Positions 9,185-18,123 of a DNA stretch of 64,000 nt are shown in pieces. Under the pieces are notes generated by a model that made no database searches, had not been told where the DNA came from, and was given only the letters and a program-made list of their open reading frames with translations. Source of the DNA: Exiguobacterium artemiae 255-15 (GTDB lineage Bacteria; Bacillota; Bacilli; Exiguobacteriales; Exiguobacteriaceae). The DNA is taken from positions 1,824,001 to 1,888,000 of the forward strand of contig NC_010556.1 in the NCBI RefSeq assembly GCF_000019905.1, in the 5' to 3' direction. Each line of letters starts with the position of its first letter. The first letter of the stretch is position 1. The position numbers and the translations under genes are program-made.

Positions 9185-10376
9185 CCTCATCCTCCTCTAA
9201 TTCTTCCTCGTACGGCGTGGGTTCTTCCTGCTGACGTTCCCGTCGTTCTTGCGGTAAACCTTGTTCAAAGTCTTTGACGCTCGCTGCTAACATTCCGGTT
9301 TCGACCTTCACGAGTGGTGCTTGCGGTTGCAAGGACGTATGTAACTTTCCGAGTTGCTGATCGAGCAGTTGTTTCGCTTGTTCCGTCGCCGCAAAAAGCT
9401 TCACCGTCAGTAATCCGTCTTTTTTGTCCAACTGAATGACGACTTCACCCAATTGTTCCGGATACAACCGGATTGACATCCTTGTTGAACCGTCGGCCCC
9501 TTTCAAAAAAGGTGCTTGTTTCATCGCTGCTTCAATGCGTGACGTGAGTTGTTCGTCGACACTCGAATGCATGACTGGCGGACGAACAATCGTGGGTCCG
9601 GCACTGGTCATTCGTTCAAGCTTCAATCCGGTCAGTGGTGCTGGTTGTTCCTTCCCTTCCGGATCGGCAACGACCGGTATAGGTTCAACCCCCTTTTTAG
9701 TCAAGCCGGCAGTCTTTAGGATCGATGCCGGTGATTCAGAAGAAACAAGGCGGTTCGACGACGAAGGTACGACGATTTCCTTTTTAACGACTGCCGCTTC
9801 GGTCAACATCGGATTATTCACCGGTACGGCGGTTACTGTCGGCAATGCCAGGATTGGAGACGGCAGGATAGTTCCTGAAGGATCCATTTTGTGTATGACC
9901 GGCGTATTCATTCCAACCGGCAATTCATTTGCTTTTACCTGTTCTTTAGTTGTCCCGACGACAGTCGACATAGCGGCTGTCAAAACTTGTTGGATCGAAG
10001 CAGGGAATTGTTCGAATAACTCCAGTGCTTGCCCTGGTTGTCCGTCTTGAATCGTCTTGATGAAATGAAGCAGTTCCATCGCTTTTTTCGAATCATGGGT
10101 CATTTTTTCCACATCGGGTTGTTCCAGAAGTTGCAATACTTTTTCCGGCTGTGCCGTCAATTGCTCCACCAACGGTTTGACTTCAAGATCCGTTGTCTCA
10201 TCCGCCGGCATCGTTTGTGGATCGAGTGGAGTGTTCTGTCCGGTCTCAACTGAAGGTTGTACTAAATATTGAAGCAATGAAGCAAAATTCCCGACTCCGC
10301 TTGCCGGCAGCTCTTTCCCGTTAAACTTCGTAAGCGGTTTAGCCGTTTGTGTTTGCTGTACATCCGTCAAGTTCAT
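9177..10376 (-). CDS. fliK: Flagellar hook-length control protein FliK
   Basis: Secreted molecular ruler that triggers the FlhB specificity switch at the correct hook length. The 399 residues are low in conservation through the first two thirds (Pro/Thr/Val-rich). The C-terminal Flg_hook domain (about 290 to 370) shows the expected [14 protein letters not shown] and an alternating amphipathic strand/helix pattern. The tail is very acidic ([17 protein letters not shown]). The call rests on that domain and on position between ylxF and flgD. Confidence 0.92.
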   Translation of the reverse strand: MNLTDVQQTQTAKPLTKFNGKELPASGVGNFASLLQYLVQPSVETGQNTPLDPQTMPADETTDLEVKPLVEQLTAQPEKVLQLLEQPDVEKMTHDSKKAMELLHFIKTIQDGQPGQALELFEQFPASIQQVLTAAMSTVVGTTKEQVKANELPVGMNTPVIHKMDPSGTILPSPILALPTVTAVPVNNPMLTEAAVVKKEIVVPSSSNRLVSSESPASILKTAGLTKKGVEPIPVVADPEGKEQPAPLTGLKLERMTSAGPTIVRPPVMHSSVDEQLTSRIEAAMKQAPFLKGADGSTRMSIRLYPEQLGEVVIQLDKKDGLLTVKLFAATEQAKQLLDQQLGKLHTSLQPQAPLVKVETGMLAASVKDFEQGLPQERRERQQEEPTPYEEELEEDEDD

Positions 10377-10392
10377 CTTGTTTACTCACCCC

Positions 10393-10941
10393 TTATTGGA
10401 CTGCCAATAATTGTGTCAATGCCGCTGCTTTTTTAGGATCCATCTTTGCCATGATCGCCGCTTGTTGCTCGGCATCAATTTCTTTAATGATCGTGACGAC
10501 TTCCGTCGGACTCAATTCGTTAAAGATATTAGCCGCATCTTTTGGTGTCATTTCTGCATACACATCCGTCACATCAGCCGTTTTTTTTGGAGCCGGTTTA
10601 TCTGCAGTTGCCGGTGTAGCCGGCGTGTTTTTCAACCGATCCCGTTCCGCAATCAACCGTACGACTTCCTGTTCTTTTGCTTGGATGAGTTCTGCCTGAT
10701 CCGTTGTCTTCGCCCGCAGCTTTTTGATTTCAGCATTGGCTAATTTCAAGCGTTGTTCGATCTCTGAATTTTTTGAAGACGTTACTTTGGAATCCGTCAC
10801 TTCTTCCGAAGCGAAAGGTAATGAAAAAATCGGGCGCCCATTAGCGTAATTTAATACGAGATAGGCTGTAAATAATAACAATAACAACGGGATGATTAAT
10901 AAGGGCAAAATCCATTGTTTTGATGACTTGTTCTCACTCAT
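10393..10941 (-). CDS. ylxF: YlxF/MotE-family flagellar operon membrane protein
   Basis: The protein has 182 residues: a short cytoplasmic tail, one N-terminal membrane helix (about 10 to 30), and a coiled coil rich in Glu/Lys/Arg (about 58 to 105). A Pro/Ala/Thr linker and a C-terminal MgtE-N-like helical repeat domain (MTPKDAANIFNELSPTEVV then MDPKKAAALTQLL) complete it. Similar proteins in alpha-proteobacteria (MotE) act as chaperones for the periplasmic motility protein MotC. The role in Bacillota is not established, so only family and location are secure. It lies between fliJ and fliK, as in Bacillus. Confidence 0.85.
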   Translation of the reverse strand: MSENKSSKQWILPLLIIPLLLLLFTAYLVLNYANGRPIFSLPFASEEVTDSKVTSSKNSEIEQRLKLANAEIKKLRAKTTDQAELIQAKEQEVVRLIAERDRLKNTPATPATADKPAPKKTADVTDVYAEMTPKDAANIFNELSPTEVVTIIKEIDAEQQAAIMAKMDPKKAAALTQLLAVQ

Positions 10942-11372
10942 GTCGTTCGCCTTCTTCCAAACTGCAATAATGCTAATTCATCCATTTGGTTCTGTTCCAC
11001 CAAAGCGAGTGTCCGCCGATTTTCTTCTAATTGATTTGATTGCAATCGTGTAAATTTCTTTTCTTCAATCAGCGCCTCTTTTAGATCGATTTGAGCCCGC
11101 TCATACTGATTTTTCGCCTGGGTAACATACAATTGTTGGCGTTCAATCTGTTGTTTGACGACATCTCGTGCCCGCTCCCGGTATTGGGACGCTAACAGTT
11201 CAACCGTACCGGTTTCGTTTTGTGCTTTCAAGAAGGCCTCATAACGAACGAGCAAATGATACAGCTTCTCGACCTCGACTTCGTATTGCTTCTTTTTTTC
11301 GGCAGTATGTTTCGAAACACGATCCTTCTCCGCTTCCGCTAAAGGAATGATGCGTTCATATATGGTTTTCAT
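10938..11372 (-). CDS. fliJ: Flagellar export chaperone FliJ
   Basis: Cytoplasmic coiled-coil stalk of the FliI ATPase ring that links it to FlhA. The 144 residues are almost entirely helical and charged (YERIIPLAEAEKDRVSKHTA then ARDVVKQQIERQQLYV), with little sequence conservation as usual for FliJ. The call depends on its position directly after fliI plus the coiled-coil pattern. ATG is preceded by AAGGGAGG. Confidence 0.88.
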   Translation of the reverse strand: MKTIYERIIPLAEAEKDRVSKHTAEKKKQYEVEVEKLYHLLVRYEAFLKAQNETGTVELLASQYRERARDVVKQQIERQQLYVTQAKNQYERAQIDLKEALIEEKKFTRLQSNQLEENRRTLALVEQNQMDELALLQFGRRRTT

Positions 11373-11385
11373 TCGTGAACCTCCC

Positions 11386-12699
11386 TTAACGGATTGTCGA
11401 AATCAGACGACTCATCCCGTCTTCGAAATGACTTTTTTCTTCGACCCGTTGTTTCAAAAACCCAATCAATTCAGGATATTTTTCAACGGCCCGGTCAATG
11501 TCTGGATTCGTACCGCTTTTGTATGCACCGATATTGATCAAATCTTCCGCATCAAGATAAGTGGACAATAACTGTCTGAACGTAATGGCACTATCCTTAT
11601 GTTCGGTCGAGGTAATTTGATTCATGACCCGACTGATGGAACGTAAGATATGAATCGCCGGATATTGTCCTTTGTTGGCCAGATTCCGGTCAAGAACAAA
11701 GTGACCATCGAGAATCCCGCGGACAGCATCTGCAATCGGTTCATTCATGTCATCCCCATCCACTAAGACGGTATAAAATGCCGTGATGGAACCTTCTGTC
11801 GTTTTCCCGCTTCGTTCCAACAGTTGCGGAAGTAAGGCGAATACACTGGGCGTATACCCCTTTGAAGCAGGCGGTTCGCCGGTCGCAAGACCAATTTCAC
11901 GCTGGGCCATGGCAAACCGTGTGACGGAATCCATCATCAGTACGACATTTTTCCCTTGATCCCGAAAATATTCAGCAATGGCCGTCGCCGTGTACGCCCC
12001 TTTGAGTCGGACGAGCGGCGGCTGATCACTTGTCGCTACGACGATGATCGAACGGCTCATCCCTTCCTCACCCAACTCTGCCTCAATAAACTCTTTCACT
12101 TCACGGCCCCGCTCACCAATCAAGGCAATGACATTGATATCAGCCATTGATCGTTTGGCAATCATACCGAGTAAAGTCGATTTACCGACACCGGATCCTG
12201 CAAATAAGCCGACCCGTTGACCTTGTCCGACGGTCAATAAACCGTCGATGGCACGGATTCCTGTCGATAACACCTCATCTATCCGCGGACGATCGAGTGG
12301 ACTTGGCGGTTTCCGGACAATCGAAGTCGTCCGTAAATGCGCCAGTGACTTCCCGTCCAAGGAACGTCCGAGACCGTCGAGGACAGTTCCGATCAGATCA
12401 TCTCCGACCGGAACATGAAGCGGTTTGCCGGTCGCAATGACGATCGACCCCGGTGCAATGGCCGTTGTTTCACCATATGGCATCAGTAAGACGTGTCCTT
12501 CCCGAAAACCGACGACCTCTGCCTCGATTTCGTCACCACGATGAATCCGGATCAAGCACCGTTCTCCGATGGCGACAGCTGTCGGACCACGTGATTCAAT
12601 CATCAACCCGATGACTTGAACGACTTTACCGGAATGCTCGACCAGCTCTTCCCGGCGAACATCTCGTATTGCGGCTTGGAGTTGCTTGAGCTTATACAT
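11386..12699 (-). CDS. fliI: Flagellar export ATPase FliI
   Basis: F1-beta-like ATPase that energises flagellar substrate unfolding and export. At 437 residues it has Walker A GSGVGKST (about residue 165), Walker B VVLMMDSVTRFA, the arginine-rich ALLPQLLERSG segment and the helical C-terminal region. A GTG codon sits just before the ATG at 12699; GAGGTGG gives better spacing to the ATG, which I use. It overlaps the end of fliH. Confidence 0.97.
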   Translation of the reverse strand: MYKLKQLQAAIRDVRREELVEHSGKVVQVIGLMIESRGPTAVAIGERCLIRIHRGDEIEAEVVGFREGHVLLMPYGETTAIAPGSIVIATGKPLHVPVGDDLIGTVLDGLGRSLDGKSLAHLRTTSIVRKPPSPLDRPRIDEVLSTGIRAIDGLLTVGQGQRVGLFAGSGVGKSTLLGMIAKRSMADINVIALIGERGREVKEFIEAELGEEGMSRSIIVVATSDQPPLVRLKGAYTATAIAEYFRDQGKNVVLMMDSVTRFAMAQREIGLATGEPPASKGYTPSVFALLPQLLERSGKTTEGSITAFYTVLVDGDDMNEPIADAVRGILDGHFVLDRNLANKGQYPAIHILRSISRVMNQITSTEHKDSAITFRQLLSTYLDAEDLINIGAYKSGTNPDIDRAVEKYPELIGFLKQRVEEKSHFEDGMSRLISTIR

Positions 12700-13408
12700 C
12701 ACGTACCACCTCGTTAAGTTGTTCCATCAATCTTTGATATCCGATTGAAAGTCCGCCTGTGATGGCACCGTTCTCCGAGTCAATCCGGAAGTCACGTGCC
12801 GCCAGTTCCGGATCAATCCGTAAACTGATGGTTGCGCTTCCGCCTAGAATCGTCTGTAACCGTTCATCCAACAGGACAACCCGTTCAAAGTCTTCGGCTG
12901 AAGTGTAGACGATTAATTTTTCGCGGTCTCTGAACTGAAGAATCAACTGCTGAATGGTCTGATAAAGGGCTTCTTCATCTGTGTCGTGAAGCTGCTCCAA
13001 AAACTGATGTGTCAATTGCAGGGCAAGTGCACACATTTCATCTTCCATCAGGATGATGCGTTCTGCATACATCTGTTCGAGCCGGTTCGAAAATTGGTTC
13101 GTCTCCTCAATCCGTTGTTCAAATTGGATTCGTCCGGCCTGTTGTCCCGCCTGAAAACCTGCTTCGTACCCTTGTTGTCTCGCTTCTTCCAGAACACGGA
13201 TCCGCTCTTGCTCCAACGCAGCCTGACGCGTTTGTTCCTGCTGTTCAATCAACAGTTGCTGTTGGTTAAGCTGAGCTTGACCTTCCCGCATCATTTCTTC
13301 ATAAGAAACAAGCGGTTCGGTTTCGATCACTGGTTCGGTTTCCGTCTGATGAAAAATCGTTCGTTGCGTCCGGTCGAAGACGACTTGACGTTTAATGACA
13401 TTAGACAA
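12692..13408 (-). CDS. fliH: Flagellar assembly protein FliH
   Basis: Negative regulator and stator of FliI, tethering it to the C ring. After a variable N-terminus there is a long Gln/Glu-rich coiled coil (about residues 35 to 110) and a C-terminal V/A-ATPase subunit E-like domain. The frame opens with GTG (13429) and ATG (13417), but GGAGGAG lies immediately before that ATG, too close to use. TTG at 13408 (reading MSNVIKRQVV) has the same site nine bases upstream, so I place the start there with moderate certainty. It overlaps the fliG end by eight bases. Confidence 0.88.
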   Translation of the reverse strand: MSNVIKRQVVFDRTQRTIFHQTETEPVIETEPLVSYEEMMREGQAQLNQQQLLIEQQEQTRQAALEQERIRVLEEARQQGYEAGFQAGQQAGRIQFEQRIEETNQFSNRLEQMYAERIILMEDEMCALALQLTHQFLEQLHDTDEEALYQTIQQLILQFRDREKLIVYTSAEDFERVVLLDERLQTILGGSATISLRIDPELAARDFRIDSENGAITGGLSIGYQRLMEQLNEVVRDV

Positions 13409-14408
13409 CGATATCATCTCCTCCACCACGGGCGACTACGATTTCACCCATATCTTCTAGGCGGCGGATAATGCCGACAATCCGGCTTTGTGCTTCTTCG
13501 ACGTCCCGTAACCGGACAGGCCCCATGAACTCCATATCCTCTTTGAATGATTCGACCATTCGTTGGGACATGTTCCGGTATACCATTTCCTTGACGTCTT
13601 CTGATGAGACTTTAAGTGATAGTAACAAGTCTTCATTCGAAACTTCGCGGATAATCCGTTGGATGGCCCGGGCGTCAAGCGTAACGATATCCTCAAAGAC
13701 AAACATCCGCTTCTTGATTTCTTCCGCCAACTCTGGATCCTGAATTTCGAGCGTATCGAGAATCGTTCGTTCCGTCGTCCGGTCGACACCGTTCAAGACT
13801 TGAACCACAGCTTCGATTCCGCCTGATTGAGCATAATCCTGCATTCCCGCTTGAGACAGATTACGTTCAAGAATCTGTTCGACTTCACTGATGATTTCCG
13901 GATTCATCCGGTCCATCGTCGCAATCCGTCTCGCGACATCGGACTGGGACTCTGCCGGCAGTTCTGATAAAATCTGTCCTGATTTAACCGGGTCCAGATG
14001 GGCCAAGACTAACGCAATCGTCTGCGGATGCTCATTTTGAATGAAGTTCAGCAATTGTTTTGGATCTGCTTTCCGGGCAAACTCAAACGGTCTGACTTGA
14101 AGTGTCGATGTCAAACGATAGATGAGTTCCATTGCTTTCTCTTCCCCTAATGCTTTTTCCAAGACCGATTTAGCGAATCCGATACCACCTTGCGTAATAT
14201 AGTTTTGTGCTGTCGCGAGTTCATGGAACTCTTCCAATACTTCGAGCTTTTCCTCCGGATCAATCCGCTTCATGCTCGAAATCTGTAATGTCAGCCATTC
14301 CATTTCTTCTTCGGATAAATGTTTATATACGCTGGCCGCGACTTCCGGTCCAAGCGAAATCATTAAAATAGCGGCTTTTTCCCGACTACTCATCTCTAAC
14401 TTCTTCAT
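13401..14408 (-). CDS. fliG: Flagellar motor switch protein FliG
   Basis: C-ring protein that anchors the rotor to FliF and carries the torque-generating surface. The 335 residues show the N-terminal SSREKAAILMISLG segment, the middle EHPQTIALVLAHLDP armadillo region with the EHPQ signature, and the C-terminal charged helix (RAIQRIIREV, then MVYRNMSQRM). The length is standard. It lies between fliF and fliH. Confidence 0.97.
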   Translation of the reverse strand: MKKLEMSSREKAAILMISLGPEVAASVYKHLSEEEMEWLTLQISSMKRIDPEEKLEVLEEFHELATAQNYITQGGIGFAKSVLEKALGEEKAMELIYRLTSTLQVRPFEFARKADPKQLLNFIQNEHPQTIALVLAHLDPVKSGQILSELPAESQSDVARRIATMDRMNPEIISEVEQILERNLSQAGMQDYAQSGGIEAVVQVLNGVDRTTERTILDTLEIQDPELAEEIKKRMFVFEDIVTLDARAIQRIIREVSNEDLLLSLKVSSEDVKEMVYRNMSQRMVESFKEDMEFMGPVRLRDVEEAQSRIVGIIRRLEDMGEIVVARGGGDDIVV

Positions 14409-14412
14409 TTCA

Positions 14413-15981
14413 TCAATCCTCCGCTAACCAGGTGCGTAACAACTTCGCAAATTCATCCGGATTGGATGCGGCAAGCTTCTCAAGCTGTTTCCGTTTAACT
14501 GCTCCGTCACTTGTGTCCTCTGTCGACAGTTCAGGAACTTCTGTCTCGATTGGTGTCCATTCTTCCAGTTCCTCAATTTCAGCTGTTTTTCTTCTACGCA
14601 TCAAGAGGAAGATCGCCCCGATTACAACGAGTGCTGCGGCACCTAATGCAAACCAGACCCACATCGGTGTTGTTTCCGTTGTGACTGTCTGTTTTGGTGT
14701 CTCGGCAAACGGTCTTGACATGACGACGACTTTATTCGCAAGTTCTGCATCAGTCAAGGTCGTTTTCGCATCGGTCTTCGTCAATGAAGTCCGGATGATT
14801 GAATACATCATCGTCTGCAGATCAGTTTGAAGTTGCGGATCAATCTGATTTTGTCCTTTAGGTGGCTCGACGATGACTTGAATTCCTAAGTCACGGATTT
14901 CATAAGGAGCACCGGTAATCTGTTTGGTGATCCGGTTGACTTCATAATTGATGATATCGTGTGTCTTTTCACTGGTATCACCTGTTGTTCCTGTACCTTG
15001 CGGGAAATTGATTGTCTCATTTTCACCCGTTCCTGCAGTTCCTTCGTTGGCAGCACCGGTGTATGCTTCGGCAACTTTTTCTGCCGATGTAACAATTCCC
15101 TCGATTTTATCGGGATCAACCGGTTCGACCAGTTTTTGTTCTTCTTGACGTTGCGTGACATCGACGTCTGCCGTAACAGAAACCAATGCTTTTTGCGGAC
15201 CAAGAACAACCGACAACATTTGCTGAATTTGTTGACGCAAATCTTTTTCTGTCGTTTTCTTCAGCTGCATCGGATCCGTTCCGCCCGCAGTCTGTGCTCC
15301 CTTGCCCGGTTCATAATACGTAAAGTACTGATCCATGATGGTAATATTTTCTTCTTTTAAATTCGGGATACTTTTCGCAATCAGATGATACAACCCTTGA
15401 ACTGTCTGCTGATTCAAGTCACTGCCGGCGCTCGATGTCAAAACGACTGAGACAGTTGACGTCTCTTCTTTATCTGACAAGAAGACACTCTTTTCCGGTA
15501 ATGTAATCATAACTTTTGCTGCATCGATTCCATTGACTTGTGTAATCAGGTTTTCTAACTCCGTCTGCATCGTGTCCCGCTCGAGAATATTCATTTCCTT
15601 ATCCGTTGTTCCAAAACCGGCGTTTTCACTAAAGAAGGAATAATCGATTTGTCCTGATTTTGGTATTCCGGCTGTCGCCAATTCAACTTTTAAGTTTTCG
15701 GCACTTTCTTCTGGTACAAGAATCGTTACACCATCTGTTCCACTGACGACTTCAGACTTTACACCGTCTTCATTTAATTTCTCCGTCACTTGACCTGCCT
15801 CTTGGGGAGACAACTTCGAGTACAGCGGTGTCATCGTCGGTTTACTTAGCCAAATCGCTGCAACAATGATCGCAGCGATTAAAAATAAGATGATTCCGAT
15901 GATTGTTGCCTTTTTGACGAGCGACCATTCCTGCCATGTTGTTTTTAATGCGCCAAAGCGCGTTTTCAGTCCTTCATTCAT
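14413..15981 (-). CDS. fliF: Flagellar MS-ring protein FliF
   Basis: Forms the membrane MS ring on which the basal body assembles. With ATG at 15981 (MNEGLKTR; a TTG immediately before is open but less likely) it has 522 residues. These comprise a membrane helix at about 24 to 46, two secretin-like ring-building domains (TPLYSKLSPQEAGQV and the following region) and a long periplasmic loop. A second membrane helix at about 443 to 465 and a cytoplasmic FliG-binding tail ending LLRTWLAED complete it. The length agrees with the family. Confidence 0.97.
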   Translation of the reverse strand: MNEGLKTRFGALKTTWQEWSLVKKATIIGIILFLIAAIIVAAIWLSKPTMTPLYSKLSPQEAGQVTEKLNEDGVKSEVVSGTDGVTILVPEESAENLKVELATAGIPKSGQIDYSFFSENAGFGTTDKEMNILERDTMQTELENLITQVNGIDAAKVMITLPEKSVFLSDKEETSTVSVVLTSSAGSDLNQQTVQGLYHLIAKSIPNLKEENITIMDQYFTYYEPGKGAQTAGGTDPMQLKKTTEKDLRQQIQQMLSVVLGPQKALVSVTADVDVTQRQEEQKLVEPVDPDKIEGIVTSAEKVAEAYTGAANEGTAGTGENETINFPQGTGTTGDTSEKTHDIINYEVNRITKQITGAPYEIRDLGIQVIVEPPKGQNQIDPQLQTDLQTMMYSIIRTSLTKTDAKTTLTDAELANKVVVMSRPFAETPKQTVTTETTPMWVWFALGAAALVVIGAIFLLMRRRKTAEIEELEEWTPIETEVPELSTEDTSDGAVKRKQLEKLAASNPDEFAKLLRTWLAED

Positions 15982-16009
15982 CAAACATCTCCCACGCTTT
16001 CCTTAACAA

Positions 16010-16297
16010 TCACAGTTGCATACGCATCATTTCTTGGTATGCTTCGATGCCTTTATTTCGGACTTCGATAGCGAGTTGCATAGAAAGCGATGCTTCTTCT
16101 GTTTTGATCATGATGTTATGTAAGTCCGTCGTTTTTCCAGTCGCAAGATCCACCCTTGCCTGCGATGAAGCTTGTTGTGCGTCATTCAGACCATTCATGG
16201 CCTGGCTGAGTACTTCACTGAAATCACTTGGTGTCGTTTTGGCAACAGATTGAGACGGTAAGACCATCTGCATGCTTTGAATCGGTTGAATCGCCAT
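16010..16297 (-). CDS. fliE: Flagellar hook-basal body protein FliE
   Basis: Junction protein between the MS ring and the rod. The 95 residues include SDFSEVLSQAMNGLNDAQ and the conserved C-terminal half (ATGKTTDLHNIMIKTEEASLSMQLAIEVRNK; ends ATGKT and EVRNK). The ATG has an AAGGAGA site. It lies between flgC and fliF, as expected. Confidence 0.96.
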   Translation of the reverse strand: MAIQPIQSMQMVLPSQSVAKTTPSDFSEVLSQAMNGLNDAQQASSQARVDLATGKTTDLHNIMIKTEEASLSMQLAIEVRNKGIEAYQEMMRMQL

Positions 16298-16313
16298 CGT
16301 GTCATCTCCTTCA

Positions 16314-16712
16314 TTACTTGCCGATTTCCATCGCTTTGACTAACATTGCTTTTGTTGCATTCAATGCCGTGACGTTGGCTTCGTAAGAACGCGTCGCCCC
16401 CATCATATCAACCATTTCCTTCAATAAATCCACGTTTGGCATTTTAACGTATCCGAGTTCATCCGCATCAGGATGATTCGGATTGTATTCCAGCTTAAAC
16501 GGTTCCTGATCTTTTCGAATCTCACTGACTGTCACGCCGGAACCGGTCTCTTTTAAGACCGCCAATTTACGGGCGTAAGGTTGCCACTCTCCGTTAACCA
16601 GCTCACCGCGTGTCGTCTGGGCATTGGCGATATTGGCAGAGACGGTATCAAGTCGCAGCCGCTGTGCCGTCAGTCCTGTTGCAGATGTATGAAAACCTGA
16701 AAACATACTCAT
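16314..16712 (-). CDS. flgC: Flagellar basal body rod protein FlgC
   Basis: Proximal rod subunit. The 132 residues have rod family ends: MFSGFHTSATGLTAQRLRLDTVSANIANAQTT (ends MFSGF and NAQTT) and the C-terminal MVDMMGATRSYEANVTALNATKAM region. The PNVDLLKEMVDMM segment is typical of FlgC. GGGAGG precedes the start. Confidence 0.97.
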   Translation of the reverse strand: MSMFSGFHTSATGLTAQRLRLDTVSANIANAQTTRGELVNGEWQPYARKLAVLKETGSGVTVSEIRKDQEPFKLEYNPNHPDADELGYVKMPNVDLLKEMVDMMGATRSYEANVTALNATKAMLVKAMEIGK

Positions 16713-16715
16713 GGT

Positions 16716-17081
16716 TTAACGTCCTCCCCGGATGACAGATTGAATGCCGGAAAATTTCCGATTCAATTGTTCGACCAGTGCTTCATACTCAATTTGATTG
16801 CGTGATAATTCAGACATTTCGAGGTCAATATCGACCCCGTTGCCATCGTTACGCATAGCAGACGATTGTTCAACGATACTTCCTGAAGTGCCGATTGTCG
16901 CGTGTCGTTTTAGACTCATCTTCATTTCGGAGTCCAACACATCGCTGAACACGACACGTTTTGCTTTATATCCAGGCGTATCGACATTTGCAATGTTTGT
17001 TGAAATTACTTTCTGCGCTGCCACCGTCCGATCGACGGCCTGTGTCATTGTTGCATAATCTGAACCAAGCCAGTTCATCAT
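16716..17081 (-). CDS. flgB: Flagellar basal body rod protein FlgB
   Basis: Proximal rod subunit and first gene of the long fla/che operon. The 121 residues contain VAAQKVISTNIANVDTPGYK near the N-terminus, and VDIDLEMSELSRNQIEYEALV plus a short C-terminal helix. Two ATG codons are adjacent at the start; GGAGG lies seven to ten bases upstream of them. A promoter candidate precedes it in the gap to codY. Confidence 0.97.
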   Translation of the reverse strand: MMNWLGSDYATMTQAVDRTVAAQKVISTNIANVDTPGYKAKRVVFSDVLDSEMKMSLKRHATIGTSGSIVEQSSAMRNDGNGVDIDLEMSELSRNQIEYEALVEQLNRKFSGIQSVIRGGR

Positions 17082-17117
17082 TCAACCTCCACCCCTATTT
17101 ATCTCGTAAAACTTAGT

Positions 17118-17123
17118 ATTATA
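17118..17123 (-). promoter_or_regulatory. Candidate sigma-A -10 box of the fla/che operon
   Basis: A perfect TATAAT (minus strand) sits 37 bases upstream of the flgB start. No good -35 hexamer lies 16 to 18 bases upstream. A second weak possibility with TTGACC about 30 bases further upstream lacks a good -10. I see no sigma-D type sequence (TAAA spaced from GCCGATAT). The 246-base gap to codY also holds the codY terminator and A/T-rich sequence. Confidence 0.45.
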
Positions 17124-17265
17124 CCGTAAGCGGTTAGTAACATATCTGAAATAATTGAAACAAATAGGTCAATGTTTGAAAAGAAGTTTTTTGAAAAAGA
17201 GGGGAATGAGATGTTAATTTTTCGCTTTTTAAACCCTTTTCTTATAAAAATGATAAATAATACCT

Positions 17266-17304
17266 ATAAAAAAAAGAAGACCTAGTACATTACTAGGTCT
17301 TCTT
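17266..17304 (-). terminator. Intrinsic terminator of the codY operon
   Basis: A perfect 14-bp stem, AAGAAGACCTAGTA with its complement, closes a 3-base loop and is followed on the minus strand by a run of T. It lies just after the codY stop and separates codY from flgB. Confidence 0.93.
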
Positions 17305-17327
17305 TAAAATTCTAGCTTTTCCTTTTT

Positions 17328-18107
17328 TTAGTTCGATTTAATACGCTCTAACTCATAAAGGAAATTATCGTTTAAAATTTTGATATACGTCCCCTTCATC
17401 CCAAGTGAACGGGACTCGATGACACCGGCGCTTTCAAGCTTACGCAGGGCGTTGACGATGACGGAACGAGTAATACCGACACGATCGGCAATTTTAGAGG
17501 CGACGAGTAACCCTTCGTTTCCGTCCAATTCCTCAAAGATATGTTCAATCGCTTCAAGCTCCGAATAAGATAAGGAATTGATCGCCATTTGGACGACGGC
17601 TTTTTTCCGCGCCTTATCTTCCGCTTCATGGGCTTTCTCGCGTAAGATTTCCATTCCGACGACGGTTGCTCCGTATTCAGCAAGGACTAAGTCTTCTTCA
17701 TTAAAGTCTTCGAGCATCCGGCCAAGGACAAGTGTTCCAAGGCGCTCCCCGCCACCGATAATTGGAACGATTGTCGTTTTTGAAGTTTCAAACATATCAC
17801 GGTTATCGATCGGGAACGCTGTGTGCTCACTGTCAATCGCGATGTTCGCAGTCGTTTCCGTGACGTTAAATAATTTTTTGGTGTAATCTTCCGGGAACTG
17901 GCGCTCTTCGAGGAATCCACGAATCCGTGCATTCTCGATTTGTTGTTTAATTGCAATCCCTAACAACTTTCCACGACGGCTGACGATAAAGGTATTTGAT
18001 TCCATGACTTCGCTTAACCGATCTGCCATGACCTTAAAGTCGACATGTGTGCTTGCTTCTTGTTGTAACATCGTGTTGAGCTTTCGTGTTTTTGCCAGTA
18101 AATTCAT
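17328..18107 (-). CDS. codY: Global transcriptional repressor CodY
   Basis: GTP- and branched-chain amino acid-sensing repressor of nitrogen metabolism, competence and motility genes. The 259 residues comprise an N-terminal GAF domain that binds Ile/Val (starting [14 protein letters not shown], about 1 to 155), a linker, and a C-terminal winged helix-turn-helix ([23 protein letters not shown]; ends ASKIA and RKLE, about 203 to 226). It is the last gene of the xerC-hslV-hslU-codY operon and is adjacent to the fla/che operon, which CodY represses in B. subtilis. Confidence 0.98.
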   Translation of the reverse strand: MNLLAKTRKLNTMLQQEASTHVDFKVMADRLSEVMESNTFIVSRRGKLLGIAIKQQIENARIRGFLEERQFPEDYTKKLFNVTETTANIAIDSEHTAFPIDNRDMFETSKTTIVPIIGGGERLGTLVLGRMLEDFNEEDLVLAEYGATVVGMEILREKAHEAEDKARKKAVVQMAINSLSYSELEAIEHIFEELDGNEGLLVASKIADRVGITRSVIVNALRKLESAGVIESRSLGMKGTYIKILNDNFLYELERIKSN

Positions 18108-18123
18108 GATTTTCTTCCTCCAC

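Noticed and set aside
9436-10050. A 204-codon plus-strand frame opposite fliK.
   Set aside because: It lies entirely within fliK, whose C-terminal domain and operon place are secure; no promoter or ribosome site is visible on the plus strand.
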